Source of the DNA: Shewanella aquimarina
GTDB taxonomy: Bacteria; Pseudomonadota; Gammaproteobacteria; Enterobacterales; Shewanellaceae
Direction: 5' to 3'
NCBI RefSeq assembly: GCF_023349185.1
Contig: NZ_JAKIKY010000002.1
Coordinates: 62,001-126,000, forward strand
DNA: 64,000 nucleotides
A program made the translations under genes and the position numbers. Shown here in pieces: positions 45,003 through 51,923 of this stretch. Below the pieces are notes generated by a model. It worked only from the letters and a program-made list of their open reading frames with translations. It ran no database searches and had not been told where the DNA came from. The stretch's first letter is position 1; every line of letters starts with the position of its first letter.

Positions 45003-47285
45003 TTAGATCTTCGCTAGCGTGATGCCAGTAGTGTGGATATTCATGCCGCAGACGGGTGCGGTCGCGTTGGGCAGCAGGTTGCCGCAGTGAACGCCCTTGC
45101 CGGTCGCTCTGGCGAGTTCTTTGTTTTTCGAGCCAAAGCCCATGTAGGCGAACACCGTATCCTGGCGAATACCTGGGGTGACCAGTGCGGTACCCTCTTC
45201 GCTGCCGACGCTGCTGGTGAGGCGGATCTTATCGCCGCTATTGATGCCGAGGCGTCCTGCGGTAACTGGGTGGATCCACACGCCGTTGTCAGACATCAGG
45301 TTGGCCAGCATAGGCACGTTATGGGTGGCACCATTGGTGTGCACCGCGACCTTGCCCTGGATGAAATAGAGCTCGTTATCCTGCTTGAGTTTGACCTCGC
45401 GATACTTGATCACCCCGCGACCGGCGGCCATCTTCTCGACCTTGTCTGAGCTGAGTTCTATCTTGCCGCTCGGGGTCTTGAAGCTCATGGCGCTGGCATA
45501 GGTGCCGTCGTCATCTGTGGGCTTGGCATTGGGGTATTGCTTGACGAATGCGGCTACCATGGCAGGTTCGCGCAGCATCAGCGGCTTGCCGTAGCTGACA
45601 TAACCCTTCTGCTTGATCTCGTTGAAGCGGGCCATGTCGCGATCCAGCTGCAGCAACTGCAGGCTCTCCATGTTCTCCCAAGGGAAGTATTGGCCCAGAC
45701 CCATCTCGTGGCCTAATTCTTTAAAGATCTGCCAGCTTGGCTTAGTGTCGCCTATGGTCTCGACCACACGTTGGCGCACATAGTAGGCCGGGCTCTTGCC
45801 CGACTTGTCGGCGATCTCTTCGTCCCGCTCCAGATAGGTGGACTCGGGCAAGATGATATCGGCATAGGCGGCGGTCTCACTGATGTAGACGTCGCAGCTG
45901 ACCACAAAGTCCAGCTTCTTCAGAGTCTCGACCACCAGGGCCCTGTCTGTCATGGTCTGCATAGGGTTGGTGCGGCTCATCACCCAGGCCCTGAGCTGAT
46001 AGGGCTGGGCCTTGAGGGTGGCATCGAGAATGGTCTGATAGATACCGCCGGATGACCACATCATGGCGTACTGCTCATCCACCTGGTCGATACGCTTGGC
46101 CGCAGGCTTAGGCATGCCTTCGACGCCTGGCTTGCCCAGGCCTGGGGCGACCTTGTCGCCGGCAAACTTGTTGTAGGTCTTGGCCTTCTTACCCAGGTAG
46201 AGGCCGCCCTTGCGCTCTATGTTGCCGATCAACACGTTGGCGGCAAACAGGGCGCGGCGCATCTCAAACTCTTCCGGGGTGAAGGTGGCGCGGTGACCGA
46301 AATCCACCACGGCGTGAGGCGCCTTGGCGGCAAACTCGTGGGCGATACGGCGAATATCCTTGGCGGGCACGTCGCTGATCCCCTCGGCCCACTCTGGGGT
46401 ATAGGCTTTAACCTCCTTGGCGAAGGCATCGAAACCTTCCACGTGGTGCTCGATGAAGGCCTGATCGTAGAGGTTGTCGTAGATCAGCACATGGCACAGG
46501 GCCAACGCGACGGTGACATCGGTACCCGGACGTATGGCAAACCACTCGTCGGCCTTGTCGGCCACAATTGAGAAGCGCGGCTCGAACACCACCAACTTGG
46601 CGCCCTTGCTCATCTGCGCCTTCATCAGGCCGCGGGTTTCGGACATGTTGATCCCTTCATAGAGATTGTGACCGAAGTTGATGATGTACTTGGAGTTACT
46701 TAGGTCGCGCTTCACCTTAGTGCCAAACATTGCCTTGGCGGCGATCACATAGCCACCGGGGCAGGTGGAGGCGTGGGTGAAGGTGTTGGGTGAGCCGAAG
46801 GCCTTGCCCAGGTGGAACAGGTGTCCCGACAATGAGCCGGACTTGGAGGAGAAGGCAACGGCCTCTGGGCCATGTTGCTGCTTGATGTCGTTAAGCTTGT
46901 GAGCGATCGTCTTATAGGCCTCTTGCCAGCTGATCTCTTCCCATTTGCCTTCGCCGCGCTCGCCCACCCGGCGTAGCGGTTTAACGATACGCTGTGGATC
47001 GTACAGCAGGCTGTGACCTGCACCGCCACGGGCGCACACCTTGCCGCCGAAGGACTTGGCGGCGCTATTGCCCTGGATAAACACATTCTTGCCATCGACG
47101 ACCCGCGCCGAGATGGGGCAACGTGTCGAGCACATCTCACAGATGCTGGCGACTTCCTTGCCCATACCCTGTAGGGGTTTCTGTTCCAGCGCAGCCAGCG
47201 AACCGGGTAATAATGTTGCCAGCGCACAGCTTGCTCCCCCTGCACCGGCACCCTTAATAAACGTTCGTCTATCAAGCTCTATCAT
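45003..47285 (-). CDS. psrA: polysulfide/thiosulfate reductase molybdopterin catalytic subunit
   Basis: PsrA/PhsA is the periplasmic Mo-bis-MGD enzyme that reduces polysulfide or thiosulfate to sulfide. A Tat signal (DRRTFIKGAGAGG) leads into a [4Fe-4S] motif (CEMCSTRCP then C in GGKVCARG). Then come the molybdopterin domains, with STCPGG giving the probable Cys ligand of Mo, and a C-terminal dinucleotide-binding domain. The ATG at 47285 is fixed by AAGGAGG eight bases upstream; 760 residues. In S. oneidensis the orthologue is needed for thiosulfate and sulfur respiration. A neighbouring two-component system very likely controls it. Confidence 0.93.
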   Translation of the reverse strand: MIELDRRTFIKGAGAGGASCALATLLPGSLAALEQKPLQGMGKEVASICEMCSTRCPISARVVDGKNVFIQGNSAAKSFGGKVCARGGAGHSLLYDPQRIVKPLRRVGERGEGKWEEISWQEAYKTIAHKLNDIKQQHGPEAVAFSSKSGSLSGHLFHLGKAFGSPNTFTHASTCPGGYVIAAKAMFGTKVKRDLSNSKYIINFGHNLYEGINMSETRGLMKAQMSKGAKLVVFEPRFSIVADKADEWFAIRPGTDVTVALALCHVLIYDNLYDQAFIEHHVEGFDAFAKEVKAYTPEWAEGISDVPAKDIRRIAHEFAAKAPHAVVDFGHRATFTPEEFEMRRALFAANVLIGNIERKGGLYLGKKAKTYNKFAGDKVAPGLGKPGVEGMPKPAAKRIDQVDEQYAMMWSSGGIYQTILDATLKAQPYQLRAWVMSRTNPMQTMTDRALVVETLKKLDFVVSCDVYISETAAYADIILPESTYLERDEEIADKSGKSPAYYVRQRVVETIGDTKPSWQIFKELGHEMGLGQYFPWENMESLQLLQLDRDMARFNEIKQKGYVSYGKPLMLREPAMVAAFVKQYPNAKPTDDDGTYASAMSFKTPSGKIELSSDKVEKMAAGRGVIKYREVKLKQDNELYFIQGKVAVHTNGATHNVPMLANLMSDNGVWIHPVTAGRLGINSGDKIRLTSSVGSEEGTALVTPGIRQDTVFAYMGFGSKNKELARATGKGVHCGNLLPNATAPVCGMNIHTTGITLAKI

Positions 47286-47295
47286 GGTTTCCTCC

Positions 47296-47317
47296 TTCAT
47301 CTGCCTGAGCAGATGAA
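47296..47317 (-). promoter_or_regulatory. hairpin abutting the psrA ribosome site
   Basis: TTCATCTGC-CTGA-GCAGATGAA is a perfect 9-bp stem that overlaps the first bases of the AAGGAGG Shine-Dalgarno sequence on the minus strand. It could tune psrA translation or protect the mRNA end. Confidence 0.5.
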
Positions 47318-47344
47318 ATCACACACTGTTATTGGTTTTTGTTC

Positions 47345-47411
47345 CCTCCCGCAGGAGGTCTGAGTCCATTGTTATCCCCTATAAAAATCAGGGGTATTGT
47401 GGTAAACCACA
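47345..47411 (-). promoter_or_regulatory. cluster of palindromes in the psrA promoter region
   Basis: Three inverted repeats follow one another: CCTCC-CGCA-GGAGG (47345-47358), CCCCT-N9-AGGGG (47376-47394), and TGTGGT-AA-ACCACA (47398-47411). The last is the best operator candidate for the LuxR-type regulator encoded upstream. The rest of the 320 bp gap has a TGTGA-N7-TCACA near-match to a CRP site at 47467-47483. Confidence 0.5.
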
Positions 47412-47605
47412 TAGGCGGGGCGCGCGTGATCTGGCGCAGTTTTTTTGGTCTGAGATGTGAAAAAAATGTGACCTCGATTCACAGGGGATCGTGAAGGATT
47501 TTAGGGGCTAAGGCTTTAGGTTTAGGCCTAGTGGGATGGAGCTGACCCGCAACAAAGGCAGGTCTTAATTCAATCTAGTTATCTGTTTTTATTGTAGGTT
47601 TGTTG

Positions 47606-48205
47606 TTAAATCTGGCTGTACTTGGCTAACTCAGCCAGGTTGTGCACCTTGAGCTTCTTCATCACGTTGGATCTGTGTACCTCTATGGTACGCAGGGACA
47701 AGAACAGCGCCTCGGAGAGCTGCTTGTTGGTCTTGCCCTGGATAAGCAGCTCAAGCACCTGGTGCTCGCGATCGCTCAGGGTGGCTAGGTTGTGACTCAG
47801 CTGCAGTGCCTCGAAGGCCTTCTGGCTATGGAGCATGCTCTTGTCGATGGCGGCCGCTAATGCCTGGCCCGATACCGGCTTCTGAAAGAAGTCGCAGGCG
47901 CCCTGACGAAAGGCATTGACCGCCATGGGCAGGTCGCCATGGCCGGTGAGGAAGATGATCCCCAGGGGGCTCTGCTTGGTCAGCAGCTCTTGTTGCAGCG
48001 CCTGACCGCTGATGGCCGGCATACGGCTGTCGAGGATGACGCAGCCAGGCTGGCTCAGATCCACCTCTTCTAAGAAGCGCAGTCCAGAGACGAAGGTGGT
48101 CATCTCATAGCCGAACTGGCGCAGCATGAAGCTGAGGGAGTCGAGGACGGCTTCGTCATCGTCCACCAGATAGAGGGGCATAGGTTGCGGCGTGGATTGC
48201 GGCAT
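47606..48205 (-). CDS. LuxR/FixJ-family response regulator (ThsR/TtrR-like)
   Basis: The receiver domain has the acidic cluster in LVDDDEA, phospho-acceptor Asp in VILDSRMPAISG and Lys in FFQKPV. The C-terminal LuxR-type helix-turn-helix (LSDREHQVLELLIQGKTNKQLSEALFLSLRTIEVHRSNVMKKL) gives a 199-residue FixJ-type protein. It is divergent from the sensor kinase gene at 48394 and lies upstream of psrABC on the same strand. This is the arrangement of the thiosulfate-responsive ThsSR system known from Shewanella, so psrABC activation is the likely role. Confidence 0.9.
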   Translation of the reverse strand: MPQSTPQPMPLYLVDDDEAVLDSLSFMLRQFGYEMTTFVSGLRFLEEVDLSQPGCVILDSRMPAISGQALQQELLTKQSPLGIIFLTGHGDLPMAVNAFRQGACDFFQKPVSGQALAAAIDKSMLHSQKAFEALQLSHNLATLSDREHQVLELLIQGKTNKQLSEALFLSLRTIEVHRSNVMKKLKVHNLAELAKYSQI

Positions 48206-48393
48206 AGCTTAAGTCGGTCGTTAGCCTTGGGTTGCATCTAGCCTAGCGCCTCTATTTGAGGCTGGCAAAAGGGGCATTTGGGCCTTTGAGACAGATCACT
48301 AAATGATAATTTTCTGATGGAGACACAAGGGGATGTTTGCACCGCCTCACATCAAATCGCGGCTTTCTTGCCTAGAGTAGTAGGCTTAACTCA

Positions 48394-50319
48394 GTGATTG
48401 GGCGAGCGATGATAGGGCGATTGGGATTTGCACTTGCAAAGTGTTGTATGGAGGGCGTAGGGCGGCTCAAGGGCGCGCTGATCTGCCTCTTTTTGCCTTT
48501 CTGTCTGCTGCAGGTCGGCAACGTCTTGGCTAGCGAGAGCGCCAATGAGATAGGCGATGCGATAGTCGATGCCTCGATTAGCGACAAGACGGACCTCGTG
48601 CATCTCAGGGTCGGGGTGCTGGCCAATCACGGGGTGCAGAAGGGGATAGAGCGCTGGCAGCCCATGATGGACTACCTGTCGCAGGAGGTGCCGGGCACAC
48701 ATTTCGAGGTGGTGCCGGTGGATTTCGACGAGATGAGCCGCCAGCTGCTGGAGCATGAACTGCAGTTTATCGTCACCAACCCGGGGCAATACTTTAATCT
48801 CAGCAGCAACTTCCCCCTCTCTTGGCTGGCGACCATGAAGAGCCATATGCATGGCGGCGCCACCTTTGCCATCGGCTCCACCATCATAGTGCGCGCCGAC
48901 AGCCAGATCTACACCCTCAAGGATCTCGAAGGCAAACACCTGGTGGCCAGCGATCCTCAGGCCTTGGGGGGCTATCAGGCCGCCATCGGCCTGCTGCATA
49001 AGATGGGTTACAACCCGGAGAACTACTTCGGATCGCTGCGCTTCCTGGGCTTTCCCCTGGAGCCTATCGTCTATCAGGTGCGCGACGGCACGGTCGATGC
49101 GGCCATCACCCCCTTCTGCACCCTGGAGGAGATGATTCAGGACGGCCTGGTGAAGAAGGAGGATTTCAGGGTGATCCACCCCACCATGCCGGCGGGCTAC
49201 GAGTGTCTGGTGAGTACTCAGCTCTACCCCAACTGGTCCTTTGCCGCCGCCGATACCGTGCCGCCGGCCATCACCCAGAAGATCACCCAGGCCCTCTATG
49301 CTCTGGGGCCGGACCATCCCGCCGCCATTCAGGCCAAGACCTTGGGCTGGACGGCGCCCATCAGTCAGCTCAAGGTGATCAAGCTGTTTAAGGAACTGCA
49401 ACTCAAGGCGCCACCGCCGCCACTGCACTACACTGTGCTCAAATGGATGGAGAAGAACAAGGAGTGGGGCCTGGCGCTGCTGTTGCTGTTTCTGGTGTCC
49501 ACCGTCTATCACCTCTGGCTTGAGTATAAGTTCAGGCAGAAGAGCGACTTTCTGATCGACACAGAGCGCCAGCTCAAGGATAAGGCGCTACAGGTGGAGC
49601 GGATGAAGAGTGCGGCCATTCTCGGCGAGATAGGCTCGGGCCTGGCCCATGAGCTGAATCAGCCCATCGCCGCCATCACCCAATACAGCGAGGGGGGCAT
49701 GATGCAGCTCAACAGCCGCGGCGATGCCGACTCAGATTTGTATGAGCTGCTGGCCAAGATCAATGCCCAGTCTGCACGGGCCGGCGCCGTGGTGCACCGC
49801 ATCCGCGGCCTACTCAAGCGGCGTAAATCCCAATATGAAGCCCTCTCCTTAGATGAGGTGGTCACCAACACACTGGCGCTGTTTCGCCGCGAGTTTCAGC
49901 AGCAGGGCATCGTCCTCACCCAGGAGGTGCGCGGTGAACCCTACAGCCTGTTTGGCGACGCAGTCGGCCTGAGTCAGGTGCTGGTGAATCTGATTAAGAA
50001 TAGCCTGGATGCGATGACCGAGATGAAACCCGACAGGGAGAAGCGACTGCTACTGACCCTTGAATATGGCGCCCAGCAGGCGACCCTCAAGCTGGTGGAC
50101 AATGGCCCCGGCCTCAAGGGCAAGGCGCAGGATCTCATGGCCTCCTTCTACTCCACCAAAGATGATGGCCTGGGCCTCGGCCTCGCCATCTGCTGCGACG
50201 TGATGCGCCAGCATAAGGGGCAGTTCACCATAGATAACTGCGCCGATCACGCCGATCTTCCCTGGCGGGAGGGATGCGTGGTGAGTTTGAGTTTGCCAAG
50301 AAACTTAGGAACTTGTTAG
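48394..50319 (+). CDS. sensor histidine kinase with PhnD-type periplasmic sensor (ThsS/TtrS-like)
   Basis: A signal/anchor helix (LKGALICLFLPFCLLQVGNVLA) is followed by a periplasmic phosphonate-binding (PhnD/SBP) domain of about 280 residues: LRVGVLANHGVQKGIERWQPMMDYLSQEVPG, then TNPGQYF and VASDPQALGGYQ. A second helix (WGLALLLLFLVSTVYHLWL), HisKA with His in GLAHELNQPIAAI, and an HATPase_c domain (LVNLIKNSLDAM, DNGPGL, GLGLGLAI) follow. This is the TtrS/ThsS architecture. Next to psrABC, thiosulfate is the probable ligand. The start is GTG 48394 or ATG 48409. Confidence 0.9.
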   Translation: MIGRAMIGRLGFALAKCCMEGVGRLKGALICLFLPFCLLQVGNVLASESANEIGDAIVDASISDKTDLVHLRVGVLANHGVQKGIERWQPMMDYLSQEVPGTHFEVVPVDFDEMSRQLLEHELQFIVTNPGQYFNLSSNFPLSWLATMKSHMHGGATFAIGSTIIVRADSQIYTLKDLEGKHLVASDPQALGGYQAAIGLLHKMGYNPENYFGSLRFLGFPLEPIVYQVRDGTVDAAITPFCTLEEMIQDGLVKKEDFRVIHPTMPAGYECLVSTQLYPNWSFAAADTVPPAITQKITQALYALGPDHPAAIQAKTLGWTAPISQLKVIKLFKELQLKAPPPPLHYTVLKWMEKNKEWGLALLLLFLVSTVYHLWLEYKFRQKSDFLIDTERQLKDKALQVERMKSAAILGEIGSGLAHELNQPIAAITQYSEGGMMQLNSRGDADSDLYELLAKINAQSARAGAVVHRIRGLLKRRKSQYEALSLDEVVTNTLALFRREFQQQGIVLTQEVRGEPYSLFGDAVGLSQVLVNLIKNSLDAMTEMKPDREKRLLLTLEYGAQQATLKLVDNGPGLKGKAQDLMASFYSTKDDGLGLGLAICCDVMRQHKGQFTIDNCADHADLPWREGCVVSLSLPRNLGTC

Positions 50320-50338
50320 AAAACAAGTTAATAAGTTT
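50301..50338 (+). other. hairpin across the end of the sensor kinase gene
   Basis: AAACTTA-GGA-ACTTGTT-AGAA-AACAAGT-TAA-TAAGTTT spans the TAG stop codon. There is no T-run, so it is a poor intrinsic terminator. It may mark the left border of the repeat island. Confidence 0.5.
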
Positions 50339-50397
50339 CTTCAATCGGGGGGATTGGCATCTCGCGTTAGTTTGGTATTTGATTCGGGGTTGTAGCC

Positions 50398-50600
50398 TTT
50401 GGCGGCATGTTTATTTGTCAGGTGAGTTTGAAGGTCGTACCTTCGCTGTTATCTAACGCCTGCCCGGCGGGGGACGTGCAAGCACTCTTTTGGCACGCCA
50501 CGAGCACTTCCATGTGGGCTTCACGGCGGCGTCCATGCCGCCGAGAGCCAAAAGCGTGCTTACACCCGTATCTAAATGTCTCTTCGATTTGGCGGTATTT
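50398..50600 (+). repeat. structured dispersed repeat, copy C
   Basis: Same orientation as copy A, sharing TTTGGC-GCATGTTTATTTGT, GTGAGTTTGAAGGTCG and GTATCTAA-TGTCTCTTCGATTTGGC. The core stem is AGCACTCTTTTGGC (50481-50494) with GCCAAAAGCGTGCT (50547-50560). Its hairpins are GCAC/GTG-GGC (50504-50519) and a perfect CGGCGGC/GCCGCCG (50524-50543). The outer hairpin is GAAGGT/ACCTTC. Several stem positions are changed on both strands relative to copies A, B and D. Confidence 0.85.
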
Positions 50601-50704
50601 GGTGCGAGTAGCGAATCTAAAGCCTGGGTTATTTTTGACGCATTGCGCGTTTTTCCAGATGGTGTATCTAGCAAAATGCTGATAAGTTCATTGTATACAG
50701 ATAG

Positions 50705-50770
50705 TTAACTGTGCGCGTTTTCACTGGCCCAACGAGGTAAACGCGCATGCGCACTAATAAAATGTTAAGT
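50705..50770 (+). other. palindrome ending in a consensus integron core site
   Basis: TTAAC (50705-50709) pairs with GTTAA (50764-50768), enclosing GCGCGTTT/AAACGCGC arms. The right end GTTAAGT (50764-50770) fits the attC/attI core GTTRRRY at all positions and lies 16 bp before the cassette gene start. The spacers are unequal, so this is not a textbook attC. Confidence 0.45.
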
Positions 50771-50786
50771 TTCTATGGGGATAAGT

Positions 50787-51293
50787 ATGTCCAAATTAGC
50801 AGTCGTTTTCGCAATCCTGTTTTTTGCGGCTGAAACTTTCGCCTATGAACCAGCATTATGCGGTAAGTTGGAGAGTGTATATTTTTCATGTTCGACCAAA
50901 GGGAAAGTTATTTCTGTATGCCTAACTAATGAGTTTGGGCCTGACACAGGCGAGCTTACGTATCGCTACGGAGTGGTTGGCGATGTAGAGTTAGAGTATT
51001 CGGCATCGCATGGGGATCTAAATTCAAAATATGGGTATGCTTTTTCAAGCTATGCAAAAGGCAATATTTCAGAGCTTTCGTTTAGCATAGGTAAGTACGT
51101 TTACACGATTCATAGCGATAACCATGTGTTTCGAGCAAGTACCGCCGGGGTATTTGTGGAAAAAGATAGTAAGGTTGTTGCTTACAAACAGTGCGATAAT
51201 CCGAGACCCAAGAACCAAAACAGTTTGGCTGATTTACGTAAGGTAGGCATTGTAATTGGTACTCCAAGAGGTATAGGGACAGAGGGTGATTAA
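50787..51293 (+). CDS. orphan secreted protein, probable integron cassette gene
   Basis: I do not recognise this 168-residue protein. A Sec signal peptide (KLAVVFAILFFAAETFA) precedes a mature domain with four Cys (ALCGKLESVYFSC, VISVCLTN, YKQCDNP) and beta-rich sequence (ELTYRYGVVGDVELEYSAS). The ATG at 50787 is preferred to that at 50775 because GGGGAT precedes it and it gives a clean signal peptide. The gene is AT-rich. It is preceded by a GTTRRRY core and followed without gap by an attC-like site, the layout of a mobile gene cassette. Confidence 0.75.
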   Translation: MSKLAVVFAILFFAAETFAYEPALCGKLESVYFSCSTKGKVISVCLTNEFGPDTGELTYRYGVVGDVELEYSASHGDLNSKYGYAFSSYAKGNISELSFSIGKYVYTIHSDNHVFRASTAGVFVEKDSKVVAYKQCDNPRPKNQNSLADLRKVGIVIGTPRGIGTEGD

Positions 51294-51403
51294 CTTAACA
51301 AGGTTATCAACCTGATGCCCCATATTCCGCGCCTTTTTGGGGTGGCTACACCACCTTACCCCCAAAAGCCACTTCATACGTGGCACAGGTTATAACGGCG
51401 TTA
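51293..51403 (+). other. attC-like integron recombination site
   Basis: It starts in the stop codon with ACTTAAC, a perfect RYYYAAC core. GTTATcAACCTGaTGCC (51303-51319) pairs with GGCACAGGTTATAAC (51382-51396) at every position except two extra bases (C308, A315 of 51xxx). On the bottom strand these are G and T, exactly the two extrahelical bases of canonical attC sites. Three-base spacers (AAG and GGC) stay unpaired, and the outer TAAC/GTTA closes the structure. The right core is GTTACCC (five of seven to GTTRRRY). Length is about 110 bp. Confidence 0.7.
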
Positions 51404-51500
51404 CCCCATAGAAATTTTATCCGAAATTTACAAGTTAGAGTTAAGGCTTTAACTCGAAAATGTCCAAAAATGTTTTAAAGCTAGGCTGTCCGATAAGGTT

Positions 51501-51664
51501 AAATCGAAGAGGCGTTGGATACCGAGTGTAAACACGTTTTTGGCCTTCGAAATCAGGGATGATTTCGTAGAGCCCACAGGGACGTGCTTGCGGCGTGCCA
51601 AAAACGTGTTTGCACATAAGCCTGCGGCAGGCAATTCATAGCCATGAAGGTGTGACCTTCAAAA
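51501..51664 (-). repeat. structured dispersed repeat, copy D (inverted)
   Basis: Inverted relative to C. The core stem AAACACGTTTTTGGC (51530-51544) with GCCAAAAACGTGTTT (51597-51611) is identical to copy B, as is the CGAAATCA/TGATTTCG hairpin. The flanking GCCTGCGGCAGGC and GAAGGT/ACCTTC hairpins are intact. A minus-strand open frame here is incidental. Confidence 0.88.
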
Positions 51665-51798
51665 CCTTTTCAAACACTGATCTCGGTAGTGGCTAGTCCG
51701 CTAATCTAAATGTTTGTAGTGGGTAGATGATCCATCGAAACCCAACAAACCTGATACCCTAAAAGCCAAACTCAATAAAAACTGAGTTCCCAGTTTTT

Positions 51799-51812
51799 TT
51801 GATCTAGCTCAA
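51799..51812 (+). promoter_or_regulatory. FNR/EtrA-type box upstream of cydDC
   Basis: TTGATCTAGCTCAA matches the FNR consensus TTGAT-N4-ATCAA at nine of ten positions, 112 bp before the cydD ATG. Oxygen-responsive control of cydDC is known in E. coli. Confidence 0.6.
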
Positions 51813-51923
51813 TTTTTGTGAGCCTACTAACAATTCCCCACCCGCTGGTTTATTCCTGTGCTCGAGCCTGCGATACTCTTGCCATCGAACTTAGTGTCCC
51901 TGCCTGATAACGCGCGGAGCTCA

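Noticed and set aside
47467-47483. CRP site TGTGA...TCACA upstream of psrA
   Set aside because: The spacer is seven bases instead of six, so it is only a near-match; mentioned with the promoter region but not called.
48391-49512. 373-residue minus-strand open frame opposite the psr sensor kinase
   Set aside because: It is a GC-rich shadow of the real kinase gene, rich in His, Gln and Leu with no domain; the plus strand has clear kinase motifs.
50407-50708. Two overlapping plus-strand open frames and one minus-strand frame in repeat copy C
   Set aside because: All lie in the palindromic repeat, are mutually overlapping and have no ribosome sites.
51449-51634. 61-residue minus-strand open frame
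   Set aside because: It is contained in repeat copy D and differs completely from the frames in the other copies.
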